64,000 bases of DNA from Algibacter miyuki (GCF_030409805.1 NZ_JAUFQP010000010.1:253001-317000); one strand, 5' to 3'; counted from the stretch's first letter, positions 18,214 through 28,610 are shown. Translations and numbers: made by a program. The notes: generated from the sequence alone by a model not told the origin.

Positions 18214-20715
18214 TTATTTTTTAACTAAAATAATTTCTTCTCCTGCTTTTGTTGGAATATCAAACAAATACGATGGTTTTAAAGTAAGCTCCTTTAACTG
18301 AGCCTTTTTTGAAACTAAGGGTTGCTTAATATCCGGTATGCTATAAAATTTATTTGAATTTATAGCTGTTGCTTTGCTCAACTGTTTTCCATTTTCAAAA
18401 GCGAGTTCATTATAAGCACGTACTCGTAAGTTTCCTCCTAAATTAGATTTGATAATGGCTTTTACAATTTCACCATTTTTCCATTCTAAAGATTCAATTA
18501 CAAAACCACCTCTAGCGCGTAATCCTTTAACGTTTCCGTCTTTCCAAACATCAGGAAGTGCAGGAATTAAATGAATGGCTTCATCATGACTTTGCACTAA
18601 CATTTCAGCTAAACCTGAGGTAAATCCGAAATTTCCATCAATTTGAAATGGTGGATGTGCATCTAACATATTGGCATATGTGCCGCCGCCTTTTGGAGAC
18701 CCTGGTCTGCCCACCAATTTAATTTGTTCTCCCATTAATTTGTAGGCATGATTTCCGTCTAACAAACGCGCCCATAAATTTATTTTCCAGTTCATAGACC
18801 ACCCTGTTGAAGGATCTCCTCTTTGGATTAATGTATTTTCAGCACCTTGAAACAACTCTGGGTTTCTGTAAGGAGACATCAAATTAGAAGGATACAATCC
18901 ATATAAATGTGATACATGACGATGCTTATCTTCTGGATCGTCTAAATCTTCCATCCATTCTTGTATTTGATTGTATTGCCCAACTTTCATAGGTGGTAAC
19001 TTTGTTAAAGTTGTTTCCATTTTCGCAACCAATCCTGCATCTACATTTAATAATTTGGCTGCCGCTATAGTTTTAGTTAACATATCGAACACCAACTGGT
19101 TATCCATTGTGGTTCCAGCTGCAATATTTATGCCTTTGTTACGTCCTTTAGGCCCGTGTTCTGGAGAAATTGTTGGAGAAATAATCAACCAATCATTTTT
19201 AGGTTCAGGAATTAAAACACTTAAACAAAATTCAGAAGCTCCTTTCATGGCTGGATATACAGATTTTAGATAACCTAAATCGCCACTATACATAAATTTA
19301 TCCCAAACATGCTGAGCTAACCAAGTTCCTCCTGTTGGCCACATGCCCCATGTAGCACCATCTACTGGGCCTGCAATTCTCCATAAATCTGTGTTATGAT
19401 GCGTAACCCAACCTTCTGCGCCATACATTACTTTTGCTGTTTCTTGTCCGGCCTCAGATAATTCTCTGACCATCTGAATTAATGGATCATGCATTTCTGT
19501 TAAATTAGTAACCTCTGCTGGCCAATAATTCATTTGCGTATTAATGTTTACCGTATAAGCACTTTTCCATGGTGGTGTTAAATCTTTACACCATAAGCCT
19601 TGTAAGTTCGCTGCTTGTCCGCCTGGTTGCGATGAAGAAATTAATAAATACCTTCCAAACTGAAAATATAAAGCTGCTAGAGCAGGATCGAAACCGTCTC
19701 TAAATTCTTTAATTCTAACATCGGTAGGATTCTTTGTAGATTCTGAAACTCCTAAATCTAAAGACACTCGATTAAAATATTGTTGGTAATACGATGAATG
19801 ATCGGTAACCAAATCCTCATATTTTTTTTGTTCAGCTTTTGCTAAATAATTAGCTGCTCTTCCGTGAGCATCTGCACTTACGTCTTGGTAATTAACAAAG
19901 TTTGTTGCTATAGAAATATACAAAATGACACTATCTGCATTTTTAACCTCTAATGTATTATTGGTAGCTGTAAGCGCACCTCCGCTTGGCACAATCTTAA
20001 CTCTAGAATCAAATTCTACTTCACCTTTAATAGCTGGTGTTTCTTTTGGTAACCTTTTATTTTTATTATCGCTGCCAAAGCCGGTCATAACTAAAAGATT
20101 ACCATTTTCGGTATACGTTGAGACCTTTGCTGGCTCCGGACGATCCATGGAGGCAGTAAAACTAATTTTACCCGCTTTATTGGCCGTTAACTTAATAACA
20201 ATAACTTGATCTGTAAATGAAGTAAACATTTCTCGATGGTACTCTACCCCATCTACGGTATATCGAGTTTTATTAATGGCATTTTCAATATCCAATTCAC
20301 GGTAGTAATCGGTATAGTTTTCTTGATTTTTGAAATTCAATCTTAAATTTCCAACCGTTTCATAAGGCATTCCGTGCGATACCTTTGAAATAAATGACTT
20401 CTCAGCCAAACGATGTGCTTCATCATATTTTTCATCAAACAACAAATTTCTAACCTCCGATAGCGCTTCTTTTGCATTAGGATTATCATTTCTGTGCGGT
20501 CCTCCTCCCCAAAGTGTTAGTTCATTTAATTGAATATTTTCGTTAACAGGATTTCCAAAAACCATAGCCCCTAGTCTTCCATTTCCTAACGGTAATGCTT
20601 CATTCCAATCGGCCGCTGGAGCATCGTACCAGAGTTTATGTTGATTATCATTTTGGGCTAACACATTTCCGAACCCTACACATATTACAATAAAAGTGCT
20701 TAATACAATTTTCAT
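18214..20715 (-). CDS. GH95 family alpha-L-fucosidase / alpha-L-galactosidase
   Basis: An 833-residue secreted enzyme (signal ending near VLAQ) beginning LWYDAPAADWNEALPLGNGRLGAMV, the classic GH95 N-terminus shown here in pieces: LWYDAPA then LPLGNGRLG. The (alpha/alpha)6 barrel has INTQMNYW (N396 region), the proposed general acid Glu in SPEHGP (E519) and IDGNFG (D693), matching the inverting GH95 catalytic set of Asn, Glu and Asp. GH95 members cleave alpha-1,2-L-fucose or alpha-L-galactose. Together with sulfatases this suggests a sulfated fucan, fucosylated glycan or porphyran-type substrate; the choice is not resolved. It is the most upstream gene of this locus. Confidence 0.93.
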   Translation of the reverse strand: MKIVLSTFIVICVGFGNVLAQNDNQHKLWYDAPAADWNEALPLGNGRLGAMVFGNPVNENIQLNELTLWGGGPHRNDNPNAKEALSEVRNLLFDEKYDEAHRLAEKSFISKVSHGMPYETVGNLRLNFKNQENYTDYYRELDIENAINKTRYTVDGVEYHREMFTSFTDQVIVIKLTANKAGKISFTASMDRPEPAKVSTYTENGNLLVMTGFGSDNKNKRLPKETPAIKGEVEFDSRVKIVPSGGALTATNNTLEVKNADSVILYISIATNFVNYQDVSADAHGRAANYLAKAEQKKYEDLVTDHSSYYQQYFNRVSLDLGVSESTKNPTDVRIKEFRDGFDPALAALYFQFGRYLLISSSQPGGQAANLQGLWCKDLTPPWKSAYTVNINTQMNYWPAEVTNLTEMHDPLIQMVRELSEAGQETAKVMYGAEGWVTHHNTDLWRIAGPVDGATWGMWPTGGTWLAQHVWDKFMYSGDLGYLKSVYPAMKGASEFCLSVLIPEPKNDWLIISPTISPEHGPKGRNKGINIAAGTTMDNQLVFDMLTKTIAAAKLLNVDAGLVAKMETTLTKLPPMKVGQYNQIQEWMEDLDDPEDKHRHVSHLYGLYPSNLMSPYRNPELFQGAENTLIQRGDPSTGWSMNWKINLWARLLDGNHAYKLMGEQIKLVGRPGSPKGGGTYANMLDAHPPFQIDGNFGFTSGLAEMLVQSHDEAIHLIPALPDVWKDGNVKGLRARGGFVIESLEWKNGEIVKAIIKSNLGGNLRVRAYNELAFENGKQLSKATAINSNKFYSIPDIKQPLVSKKAQLKELTLKPSYLFDIPTKAGEEIILVKK

Positions 20716-20910
20716 CCGTTTTTCTGTTTTAAAAATAACTTTCTAATAATTTTTAACGAAAATAATATTTCCTATAATTTAAAGTATAAACCATGGCCTA
20801 TTCCATATAAATTATAACTTTTTAATCATTTTCAACAAAACTAAGCCTTGATTTTTAAACATTTAACAAGAATAGGGCACTGACATTTTGATTTGTATGG
20901 TTTACAAAAT

Positions 20911-20951
20911 AAAACAGCCATCTTCTATAAAAAAAGATGGCTGTTTTTATT
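20911..20951. terminator. Bidirectional terminator between pyrF and the polysaccharide locus
   Basis: A perfect 14-bp inverted repeat: AAAACAGCCATCTT at 20911-20924 pairs with AAGATGGCTGTTTT at 20934-20947, with a 9-base loop, and is bounded by A and T runs. It lies 21 bp past the pyrF stop on the minus strand. The rest of the 253-bp gap (20716-20910) probably carries the GH95 promoter; a CAAAACTA at 20836-20843 fits the reversed -7 element but the -33 is unconvincing. Confidence 0.9.
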
Positions 20952-20968
20952 AAATTATAAAATGTGTT

Positions 20969-21784
20969 TTATTCCAAAATCGCTTTCATGTCTTGTTGAA
21001 GTATTTCAGCACTTTTAGCTGCAGCTTCTGCAAAATCTTCGTTTGATGACGCATAAATAATACCTCTTGAAGAATTAATCAACAACCCAACATTTTCCGT
21101 CATACCATATTTACAAACGTCTTGCAAATTTCCACCTTGAGCACCAACACCTGGAACTAATAAAAAACTATGTGGAATAATTTTTCTAATATCAGCAAAG
21201 TATTCCGCTTTAGTTGCTCCAACAACATACATTAAATTCGCTGCGTTTGTCCACGTTTTAGACGTTTCTAAAACATGCTTATAAAGTTCTTTTCCGTCAA
21301 CCGTTTTGGTTTGGAAATCGAAAGCTCCAGCATTAGACGTTAACGCTAACATTATTGTATGCTTGTCTTTAAATGCTAAAAATGGTTCTACAGAATCTTT
21401 CCCCATATAAGGCGCAACAGTGACAGAATCGAATGCTAAATCTTCAAAAAAAGCTTTTGCATACATAGTACTTGTATTCCCAATATCACCACGTTTAGCA
21501 TCGGCAATTGTAAAAATTTCGGGATACTTTTCGTTTAAATACTTTATGGTTTTCTCTAAAGATTCCCATCCTTTAATGCCGTAAGCTTCATAAAATGCCG
21601 TATTGGGTTTATAGGCCACACACAAATGATGTGTAGCATCAATAATAGCTTTATTGAATGCAAAAATAGGGTCTTCTTCTTCTTTTAAAAGATGTTGCGG
21701 TATTTTATTCAAATCCACATCTAAACCAATGCATAAAAAGGATTTTTTCTTCTGAATTTGAGCTACTAATTCGCTTGTTGTCAT
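20969..21784 (-). CDS. pyrF: Orotidine-5'-phosphate decarboxylase
   Basis: A 271-residue enzyme of UMP synthesis that decarboxylates OMP. The catalytic segment [10 protein letters not shown] (about residues 94-103) holds the Lys-Asp pair, and FLCIGLDVD near the N-terminus and [12 protein letters not shown] near residue 203 complete the TIM barrel. Its length and sequence fit the longer (type 2) OMP decarboxylases common in Bacteroidota. It follows prfA by 13 bp on the same strand, so both are probably co-transcribed and stop at the strong hairpin at 20911-20951. No oddity seen. Confidence 0.97.
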   Translation of the reverse strand: MTTSELVAQIQKKKSFLCIGLDVDLNKIPQHLLKEEEDPIFAFNKAIIDATHHLCVAYKPNTAFYEAYGIKGWESLEKTIKYLNEKYPEIFTIADAKRGDIGNTSTMYAKAFFEDLAFDSVTVAPYMGKDSVEPFLAFKDKHTIMLALTSNAGAFDFQTKTVDGKELYKHVLETSKTWTNAANLMYVVGATKAEYFADIRKIIPHSFLLVPGVGAQGGNLQDVCKYGMTENVGLLINSSRGIIYASSNEDFAEAAAKSAEILQQDMKAILE

Positions 21785-21797
21785 TTTTAAATACCTT

Positions 21798-22874
21798 TTA
21801 AATCACATCGTTATTAGCCTTTAACTTCTCAGTATTTTCAGCTAACATTAATTCGTCTAAAATTTTCTGAATATCACCATTTACAATATTGGATAAATCG
21901 TAAAGTGTTAACCCAATTCTATGATCGGTTACACGACCTTGCGAGTAATTGTAAGTTCTAATTTTAGCCGATCTATCTCCCGAAGACACCATGCTACCAC
22001 GTTTTGCAGCATCGGCTTCGTTCTTTTTAGCCAATTCCATTTCGTACAAACGAGAACGTAATACTTTAAAGGCTTTTTCTTTATTTTTATGTTGCGATTT
22101 TTGATCTTGACATTGCGCCACTAATCCTGTTGGTATGTGAGTTAATCGTACCGCAGAATAGGTTGTATTTACCGATTGACCACCTGGACCTGACGAACAG
22201 AAAAAATCAATTCGCACTTCTTTCGGGTTAATTTCTACATCAAATTCTTCAGCTTCTGGAAATACCATAACCGTTGCAGCACTGGTATGTACACGCCCTT
22301 GTGTTTCAGTTTGTGGTACACGTTGCACACGGTGAACACCGGCTTCAAACTTTAGAGTTCCGTAAACATCTTCTCCTGAAACTTCAAACTGAATTTCTTT
22401 AAAACCACCATTGGTACCTTCACTAAAATCTACCGTGTCAACACGCCAGCCGCGACTTTCGCAATATTTACTATACATTCTAAATAAATCGCCTGCAAAA
22501 ATACTGGCTTCATCACCACCGGTTCCGGCACGTAATTCTACTACTGCATTTTTAGAATCTTCAGGATCTTTCGGAATTAAAAGTACTTTTATTTCTTCTT
22601 CTAACTTCGGAATTCCCACTTTAGCTTCTTCATATTGCATCTTGGCCATATCTACCATTTCAGCATCGCTACCGTCGGCAATAATTTCTTCAGCTTCAGC
22701 TAAATTATTAGTGAATTCTATATATTCTTCACGCTTATCCATCAGGAGACGCAAGTCTTTGTATTCCTTATTAAGCTCTACGTAACGTTTTTGATCGGTG
22801 ATGATATCCGGTTGGATAATTAAATCGCTAACCTCGTCAAAACGTTGTTTTACTATTTGTAATTTCTCTAACAT
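21798..22874 (-). CDS. prfA: Peptide chain release factor 1
   Basis: A 358-residue class I release factor reading UAA and [12 protein letters not shown] near residue 230 carries the GGQ motif that triggers peptidyl-tRNA hydrolysis, and the P-x-T stop-recognition tripeptide reads PQT in [18 protein letters not shown], as in RF1 rather than RF2. Length is normal. The start at 22874 is preceded by an AT-rich gap of about 118 bp shared with a divergent small gene. It leads the prfA-pyrF unit. Confidence 0.97.
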   Translation of the reverse strand: MLEKLQIVKQRFDEVSDLIIQPDIITDQKRYVELNKEYKDLRLLMDKREEYIEFTNNLAEAEEIIADGSDAEMVDMAKMQYEEAKVGIPKLEEEIKVLLIPKDPEDSKNAVVELRAGTGGDEASIFAGDLFRMYSKYCESRGWRVDTVDFSEGTNGGFKEIQFEVSGEDVYGTLKFEAGVHRVQRVPQTETQGRVHTSAATVMVFPEAEEFDVEINPKEVRIDFFCSSGPGGQSVNTTYSAVRLTHIPTGLVAQCQDQKSQHKNKEKAFKVLRSRLYEMELAKKNEADAAKRGSMVSSGDRSAKIRTYNYSQGRVTDHRIGLTLYDLSNIVNGDIQKILDELMLAENTEKLKANNDVI

Positions 22875-22992
22875 CTGCTTATTTAATTGGGAATCAAAAA
22901 TACGATAATTTATGAATTTTTAATACTAACTAGGCGTCGAACTATCAGAACTATAAAAATATTTTGCAATATTTTTCGTTATTACAGATAAT

Positions 22993-23280
22993 ATGCAACA
23001 ACTAGCGTCCATTTTTGTTTTTTACAAGCCATTTATGCTATGGTCGTTAGGCATTAATATGTTCTTCCTTTCCATGGGTTTTAGCTTATTCCCCATATTT
23101 TTAATTAAGCTAATACTCGTTTTGGTTTTGTGGTATGTTTTAAACGAAACAACAGCCAAGCGAAAATTAATGTTCTATAAAAATTTGGGCATTTCGAACT
23201 TTAAATTATTTTTCAGCTTATTTGTTATAGATTGCTTATTAAGTCTTCCGTTTCTTTTACTTCTGAAAGTGTTTCTATGA
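22993..23280 (+). CDS. Small integral membrane protein, function unknown
   Basis: A 95-residue protein with about two to three hydrophobic helices (residues 12-30, 33-50 and 75-93) separated by a basic stretch TTAKRKLMFYKNLG. I recognise no family by name; similar short membrane proteins next to prfA/pyrF occur in Flavobacteriia. It is divergent from prfA. Aromatic and basic residues at helix ends fit an inner-membrane protein. Nothing hints at its job. Confidence 0.65.
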   Translation: MQQLASIFVFYKPFMLWSLGINMFFLSMGFSLFPIFLIKLILVLVLWYVLNETTAKRKLMFYKNLGISNFKLFFSLFVIDCLLSLPFLLLLKVFL

Positions 23281-23385
23281 TTTTTGAAATGGATGACATT
23301 AATTTATCTAATTAAAAACGGTTATACTACACTAGCTAAAGACTTAAATACCTAGAATATTTTGACTATTTAAACACTTCCGCCT

Positions 23386-24111
23386 TTAATCAAGATCTAG
23401 CACCGCTTCCTTTTTATTTTTTAACACAAAAGCAATAACCCCCAAACATAAACCATATGCGTAGAAAAAGGACCTAAAATAACTTGTTCCTACAAAATTT
23501 AGATAATGCGTGATAATAGCGAAAACCTCCGAACAAGTCATAAACGCTACAAAACCCAAAAAATATTTAGAGCGTAAATCTTGAAGTAAAAAATATCTAA
23601 ACGAAAACACACCTAAAAGCACCAGAGAAGCACCATACAAAATATAGGCTAAAAGCATATTATTAGAGTCTAGAAAAGGATTAATAACGTCTAGAACACC
23701 ATAAATTCCATAAATATTAACGGCTAAAATAAGCATATAAACCACATTATCTAACCGCTTGCTTTTTAGTCCTTTTTGCTTTGGGTACACGTAAAAAACA
23801 AGCATAATATATGCAAGTATCCTTAAAACAGTGGTTAAAATCCCATAATATGCATCTTCGTAAAAGAAAGCTATAAATCGAGGAATAATAAAAAACAACC
23901 AGAATAAAACAAGTATCCACTCCACTTTCTCTCTTACTATAATTAAATAAGCCATGAAAAAAGCAAGCTCCATACCTCCTTTTACAATATAGAGCGCTTC
24001 GGAACTATCAAAAATGAGACAACAGCAACATAAGAAAAAAAAGATCGATGCTATTGTATATAATTGATTATTAATCTTTAACATAACTTTTTTTAGGAGT
24101 ATTTGTTCCAA
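23386..24111 (-). CDS. Multi-pass membrane protein, function unknown (paralogue of 26642-27334)
   Basis: A 241-residue protein made almost wholly of hydrophobic helices, about seven to eight membrane spans, with basic loops such as YPKQKGLKSKRLDN. It ends in a charged tail KNKKEAVLDLD. The same layout, similar length and similar ends (FDILYYFSRPLYVLG and DFDKKKP in the other protein against FVGTSYFRSFFYAYG here) suggest it is a paralogue of the membrane protein at 26642-27334. The general shape recalls small multi-helix sensors or YhhN-like proteins, but no catalytic motif is visible. No clear operon partner. Confidence 0.7.
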   Translation of the reverse strand: MEQILLKKVMLKINNQLYTIASIFFFLCCCCLIFDSSEALYIVKGGMELAFFMAYLIIVREKVEWILVLFWLFFIIPRFIAFFYEDAYYGILTTVLRILAYIMLVFYVYPKQKGLKSKRLDNVVYMLILAVNIYGIYGVLDVINPFLDSNNMLLAYILYGASLVLLGVFSFRYFLLQDLRSKYFLGFVAFMTCSEVFAIITHYLNFVGTSYFRSFFYAYGLCLGVIAFVLKNKKEAVLDLD

Positions 24112-24592
24112 TAAAACTAAAAATTAATTTTTAACAGAATAAGGAGTGCAATTTAATTATACAAAATCAAACCTACTATATAACTATAAAATTTTTCCTC
24201 TTGAATGTATTATTTTTAACAGAAGCCTTTAAAACAAGCATTTTATTAATAAACCCCTTGTTTTATTGCATTATACAAACTCCGTTTAGCTCTTAATTTA
24301 ACAAAAATAAGCTTAACAATCAGGATATTATCAATAAAAAATAATATATAAAACTGAAGCAATGAGTTAAAATTGTGGCCGTTTTCAAATTAGGTGAAAG
24401 AATTTCACATACCCAGCTTTTATTAAAAACCTATTGTGCGTATAAATATTATGAGAAATTTGTTAACCCAAAACTTGGTAATTAATTCGGGTCTAAAAAA
24501 CCTAATCCATTTCGGATAAAACAACTTGAAGCATTTAGTAGTTTTACTTCTGAATAGACTTTAAAAAATCCCGTTATTGAGTTTAGTTTATA
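24112..24592. other. 481-bp AT-rich stretch without a recognisable gene
   Basis: Neither strand has a convincing reading frame; the base composition is strongly AT-rich and I see no strong hairpin. It separates a membrane-protein gene from a lipoprotein gene on the same strand and probably holds the promoter of the former. A decayed gene cannot be excluded. Confidence 0.5.
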
Positions 24593-25558
24593 TTAATCAT
24601 CAAAATCGCCGCCACCTTCAACAGGCAACTGGTCTATAAAATCATCAATATCTGAAATTTCAATAAAATCTAACGACGGTAAAGAAAACTCACTTGGAAG
24701 CACTTTTCTTCCTATTAAATCGGAGACTCCCGATGTTACATGGATGTTTAAATCGACGCTCTTTTTTAAAATATTAAGCCCTATTTTAACCCATTTATTC
24801 TTTGCTAAAGCCTTTAAATTAGAGGTTTCTTGTTTATCATGAGATTCTTTTTTCTGAAAAACATCTCTTAAAAATAAATCTACCGCTTTAGATTGTTCGC
24901 CATTAACAATGGAATCATTATTAATATCACTAATTGTTGTTCTTAAATCGGATGCTAAAATAAAATTAACCTCAGATGGAATATTTCGGAAAACCATTTC
25001 TAATAATTCCCGCTTTACCTTAATTGCTTTCGTATCGAAAACTTCTTGTTTAAGAATTCCAGAATCGTCGTTATAAAGTGAATAATCAGACTTAAATCCT
25101 TTTATTTCCGTAGAATCTTTTACCTGTTTAGTAGTATTATATTTCGATAGTAAGTTAAAGGTATTATCTACCGGAGATGGCAGACTATTAGGGAACGTTT
25201 TATATTTTTCGTTTGTTTTGTAATTTGTAATACTCGTGCTATGTTTATTTTTTTCACCCGAAAATTTGTCGGAATAATACAAAACAACACTGTCTTTTTC
25301 TAAATCTATTATAATACCGGCATAATTATCAAAAACGGTATTTACACCGCCTCTTTTTTGCTCTCTTTTAATATAATTTTCTGAAATCGTATAGGTAGTA
25401 TGCACTTTAAATAAACTTCCATATAAACCTCTAGATTCAGAGAGTGTTATTTCTCCTTCAAAATAAGGGGCTTCTTTTTTTACTTCGTTTTTACAGCTAA
25501 AATAACATGTCATAAAAACAAGACATATTATAGCATTTAAAACAATTCTATGCTTCAT
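24593..25558 (-). CDS. Lipoprotein of DUF4412-like type, function unknown
   Basis: A 321-residue protein with a lipobox (CYFSC, C22). The N-terminal part begins EGEITLSESRG and describes alternating strands (TYTISENYIKRE, GIIIDLEKDSVVLYY), a layout typical of DUF4412/LolA-like half-barrel lipoproteins of Bacteroidota. The C-terminal half (from about 215) is more helical and ends in an acidic tail VEGGGDFDD. It lies 51 bp downstream of the DUF3078 gene and may be co-transcribed. Likely periplasmic face of a membrane; substrate unknown. Confidence 0.65.
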   Translation of the reverse strand: MKHRIVLNAIICLVFMTCYFSCKNEVKKEAPYFEGEITLSESRGLYGSLFKVHTTYTISENYIKREQKRGGVNTVFDNYAGIIIDLEKDSVVLYYSDKFSGEKNKHSTSITNYKTNEKYKTFPNSLPSPVDNTFNLLSKYNTTKQVKDSTEIKGFKSDYSLYNDDSGILKQEVFDTKAIKVKRELLEMVFRNIPSEVNFILASDLRTTISDINNDSIVNGEQSKAVDLFLRDVFQKKESHDKQETSNLKALAKNKWVKIGLNILKKSVDLNIHVTSGVSDLIGRKVLPSEFSLPSLDFIEISDIDDFIDQLPVEGGGDFDD

Positions 25559-25609
25559 AAAAAGATATTAATCGGAACTATTTGATAAATATAATGAGAG
25601 AATGTGTTA

Positions 25610-26569
25610 TTAGAAATCTACAGCAAAACCAACACCCAGAAATTGTTTCCATTGTACACGGGCACCAGCTTCAGCTGTTTCTCCATCGACATCGGTTTCA
25701 ATAGTTGTTTTAACATCATCATCATAACGCAGTTGGGCCCCTAATGTCGCCCTAATAAAACTGTTTACTTTAAAGTCGAAATCTACACGCCAGTCCAAAT
25801 CTACATTTCCGAAATTATTAATATAATCGGAATACATGCTCACTTGGTTTTTAATATTTATATTTTCCACCAACTCCATTTCATAGCTATTGGTTATTAA
25901 AACACCAACTTCTTGCCTTGTTCGCTCGCCGGGTCTAATAATCATACCTGCGGAATCATAAACGGCTTCTGTAACCCCAAAAGCGCCTGAGTTTGCTAAA
26001 TTTTCATCTAAAACAAAAGTGGCTTTTAAAGTTATAGGTGAAAAATAGCATGACAACTTTTCTATGCGTTTACCATATTCCATTCCGGCTCCTAAAAACA
26101 AATAACCTGGTGCCATAAGCCTAGAAATAGGGTCGTCAGTATTTGGGTAACTATAACCATTTGTTAATTGTGTTCTAAAGTTTAGTTGCGCAGAATAAAA
26201 CCAATTCGATTCTAAATCGGGCTTAAACCCCATACTAGAATTAATCTCTAAAACATCGTCTGTTTTTCTAAGCTCTCTAGATTGCTGCTTGTTTATACCA
26301 TAACGAAAACGTGCATCGTTTCTCCATGAAAAGTACCGATCGCTATAATTAGCATTAGTTTCAAACCCTAATAAACCTGAAATAGAATTACTACCACCAG
26401 AATTCCAATTAACAAAGGCAACTTCACTTAAATCGAAAGTCGCTTTATTTTTTTGTTCCCATTGCGGACCATCATATTTTGGTTTTGCAACCTTTAAAAA
26501 TAAAGAATCGGGCTGAGCGTAAACACTTTGAATAAGTAAACAAGTAATAATTAAAACAGAATTTTTCAT
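25610..26569 (-). CDS. DUF3078 outer-membrane-type protein
   Basis: A 319-residue exported protein (signal ending near VYAQ). It opens with WEQKNKATFDLSEVAFVNWNSGG, here noted as the WNSGG segment near residue 55 that marks DUF3078. Alternating amphipathic strands follow (RYFSWRNDARFRYG, WFYSAQLNFRTQ), as in small outer-membrane beta-barrels, and the final residues GVGFAVDF end in Phe as barrel proteins often do. The family has no established biochemical role. It precedes the DUF4412-like lipoprotein gene. Confidence 0.85.
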   Translation of the reverse strand: MKNSVLIITCLLIQSVYAQPDSLFLKVAKPKYDGPQWEQKNKATFDLSEVAFVNWNSGGSNSISGLLGFETNANYSDRYFSWRNDARFRYGINKQQSRELRKTDDVLEINSSMGFKPDLESNWFYSAQLNFRTQLTNGYSYPNTDDPISRLMAPGYLFLGAGMEYGKRIEKLSCYFSPITLKATFVLDENLANSGAFGVTEAVYDSAGMIIRPGERTRQEVGVLITNSYEMELVENINIKNQVSMYSDYINNFGNVDLDWRVDFDFKVNSFIRATLGAQLRYDDDVKTTIETDVDGETAEAGARVQWKQFLGVGFAVDF

Positions 26570-26641
26570 GGTTACATTAGGTTGTTTTTTAAAAATACAG
26601 AAAACATCAATAATTGTACCGTTTTAACGGAAATTTTATAA

Positions 26642-27334
26642 TTATATTTCAAGTGGTTTCTTTTTATCAAAATCGAGTACGCTATAAGCGAGCATTCCTG
26701 CTAATCCTAAAACGTATAAGGGTCTAGAAAAATAATACAAAATATCAAAACCTAAATAGTACGCCGATGATGTTAACACATTAGAAATTATAATCGCATA
26801 TACAAAAACTAAGCAAAACCTTGCCTCAACAGTACCATAACCATAACTATAAGTAAATGCCAGAATAGCTAAAAACACATGTAGTGCTCCATAAAAAAGC
26901 ACTACAACAGCTAAGGACGAATCCTTTGTTGCCATTTGCGTTAGGTTTAACAATTTATAAAGTAGAAAAACATTTAATAAAGCGACACTAAACAGCATAA
27001 CCATAGTTGTTGGTCTATATTTTAAGCGTATTATTTTTGGTAAAATATCTAAACAAATACATATAGCAGCCAAGCCTCTAAAACCAAGAGCTATATTGGC
27101 ATAGCGTACTGTTTCAAAAAAATGAATAAAAAAATCGGCACAAACCAAACTAAAAAAGGCTAGCAATAATAACACGTTTTTATAACCTTTTAACCAAACA
27201 AAAAGTATTAAAAAGACAACAGTACTAGTAAGTCGCATGTGTTGCATACCTTGAAAATCTAAAAAAGCGACACCTAATACGTTTGCTAAAACAAGCAACA
27301 CGGCAACTTGTGAAATAACTTTTTTCGACTTCAT
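26642..27334 (-). CDS. Multi-pass membrane protein, function unknown (paralogue of 23386-24111)
   Basis: A 230-residue protein with about seven to eight predicted membrane helices and short loops, starting with a basic MKSKK and ending DFDKKKPLEI. It resembles the 241-residue protein about 3 kb away in length, helix spacing and C-terminal pattern. It begins 22 bp after purM on the same strand, so it may be read from the purM promoter. No enzyme motif is visible; a YhhN-like or sensor-like membrane domain is possible. Confidence 0.7.
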   Translation of the reverse strand: MKSKKVISQVAVLLVLANVLGVAFLDFQGMQHMRLTSTVVFLILFVWLKGYKNVLLLLAFFSLVCADFFIHFFETVRYANIALGFRGLAAICICLDILPKIIRLKYRPTTMVMLFSVALLNVFLLYKLLNLTQMATKDSSLAVVVLFYGALHVFLAILAFTYSYGYGTVEARFCLVFVYAIIISNVLTSSAYYLGFDILYYFSRPLYVLGLAGMLAYSVLDFDKKKPLEI

Positions 27335-27356
27335 ATAAAAAAATAGTAAATATTAA

Positions 27357-28538
27357 TTATTGATATACAAAATCCCCAAACTCACTATTTATTGTTAATT
27401 TTTTAGTTTCCGAAGCTTCTACTCTACCTATAATTTTAGCATCGACATTAAAAGTTTTAGATATCGCAATAATATCTTCAGCTATTTCTGGAGTTACGTA
27501 TAATTCCATACGGTGCCCACAGTTAAATACCTGATACATTTCTTTCCAATCTGTTTTCGACTGCTCTTGTATCAGTTTGAAAAGTGGAGGAATTGGAAAT
27601 AAATTATCTTTTATAATATGAAATTGATCTACAAAGTGAAGTATTTTAGTTTGTGCTCCACCTGAACAGTGCACCATACCATGAAGACTTTCACTATTAA
27701 ACTGAGACAATATTTTTTTAATAATTGGCGCATAAGTTCGTGTTGGTGACAATACCAATTGACCAGCGTCGATAGGTGAATTCTCAACAGCATCTGTTAA
27801 TTTCACACCTCCAGAATACACTAACTCTTCCGGTACAGCGGCATCAAAACTTTCTGGGTATTTTTCAGCTAGGTATTTACTAAATACATCGTGACGTGCA
27901 GATGTTAAACCATTACTTCCCATACCACCGTTGTACTGTTTCTCGTAAGTAGCCTGACCGAAACTTTCTAAACCAACAATAACATCACCAGCTTTAATGT
28001 TCGCATTATCGATAACATCAGTACGTTTCATACGTGCGGTAACCGTTGAATCTACAATAATAGTTCTAACCAAATCGCCAACATCGGCAGTTTCACCACC
28101 TGTTGAATGAATGGTTACTCCAAAGGATTTTAAATCTTTCAATAATTCTTCGGTACCATTGATAATTGCTGAAAGCACTTCACCAGGAATAACACTTTTG
28201 TTACGTCCGATAGTAGATGATAACATAATGTTATCGGTTGCTCCAACACACAACAAATCGTCAATATTCATTATTAACGCATCTTGAGCAATCCCTTTCC
28301 AAACTGATATATCACCAGTTTCTTTCCAATACATATACGCTAAAGACGATTTTGTACCCGCTCCATCTGCATGCATAATGAGACAGTAATCGTCATCATT
28401 TGTTAAATAATCGGGAACTATTTTACAGAATGCTTTAGGAAACAAGCCTTTATCTATATTTTTTATAGCGTTATGTACATCTTCTTTTGATGCAGAAACA
28501 CCACGTTGTGCGTATCGTTTTGAAACTTCTTGACTCAT
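27357..28538 (-). CDS. purM: Phosphoribosylformylglycinamidine cyclo-ligase (AIR synthetase)
   Basis: A 393-residue ATP-dependent enzyme that closes the imidazole ring in purine synthesis. HADGAGTKSSLAYMYW near residue 56 matches the conserved DGxGTK segment, IHSTGGETADVGDLVRT near 145 is the second signature, and MVHCSGGAQTK near 287 the third. The length is that of the Bacteroidota form, longer than the E. coli enzyme. A terminator-like hairpin precedes it at 28578-28610, so it starts its own transcript, probably with the membrane-protein gene behind it. Confidence 0.93.
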   Translation of the reverse strand: MSQEVSKRYAQRGVSASKEDVHNAIKNIDKGLFPKAFCKIVPDYLTNDDDYCLIMHADGAGTKSSLAYMYWKETGDISVWKGIAQDALIMNIDDLLCVGATDNIMLSSTIGRNKSVIPGEVLSAIINGTEELLKDLKSFGVTIHSTGGETADVGDLVRTIIVDSTVTARMKRTDVIDNANIKAGDVIVGLESFGQATYEKQYNGGMGSNGLTSARHDVFSKYLAEKYPESFDAAVPEELVYSGGVKLTDAVENSPIDAGQLVLSPTRTYAPIIKKILSQFNSESLHGMVHCSGGAQTKILHFVDQFHIIKDNLFPIPPLFKLIQEQSKTDWKEMYQVFNCGHRMELYVTPEIAEDIIAISKTFNVDAKIIGRVEASETKKLTINSEFGDFVYQ

Positions 28539-28577
28539 AATATTTTATTGTGTTGCAAATCTACCTTTTTGAATGAA

Positions 28578-28610
28578 AAAATCCCACTAATTTGAAGCGG
28601 GATTTTCTTA
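28578..28610. terminator. Terminator hairpin between glnN and purM
   Basis: AAAATCCC at 28578-28585 pairs with GGGATTTT at 28599-28606, extended inward by CT/AG past one mismatch, and is flanked by A and T runs. It lies about 110 bp past the stop of the type III glutamine synthetase gene on the minus strand. Confidence 0.75.

Noticed and set aside
19925..20209. A 94-codon plus-strand frame opposite the GH95 gene
   Set aside because: Antisense to a conserved glycoside hydrolase and without features of its own.
1..20715. SusC/SusD-like pair for the polysaccharide locus
   Set aside because: No TonB receptor or SusD-like lipoprotein is found in the window; it may lie to the left of it.
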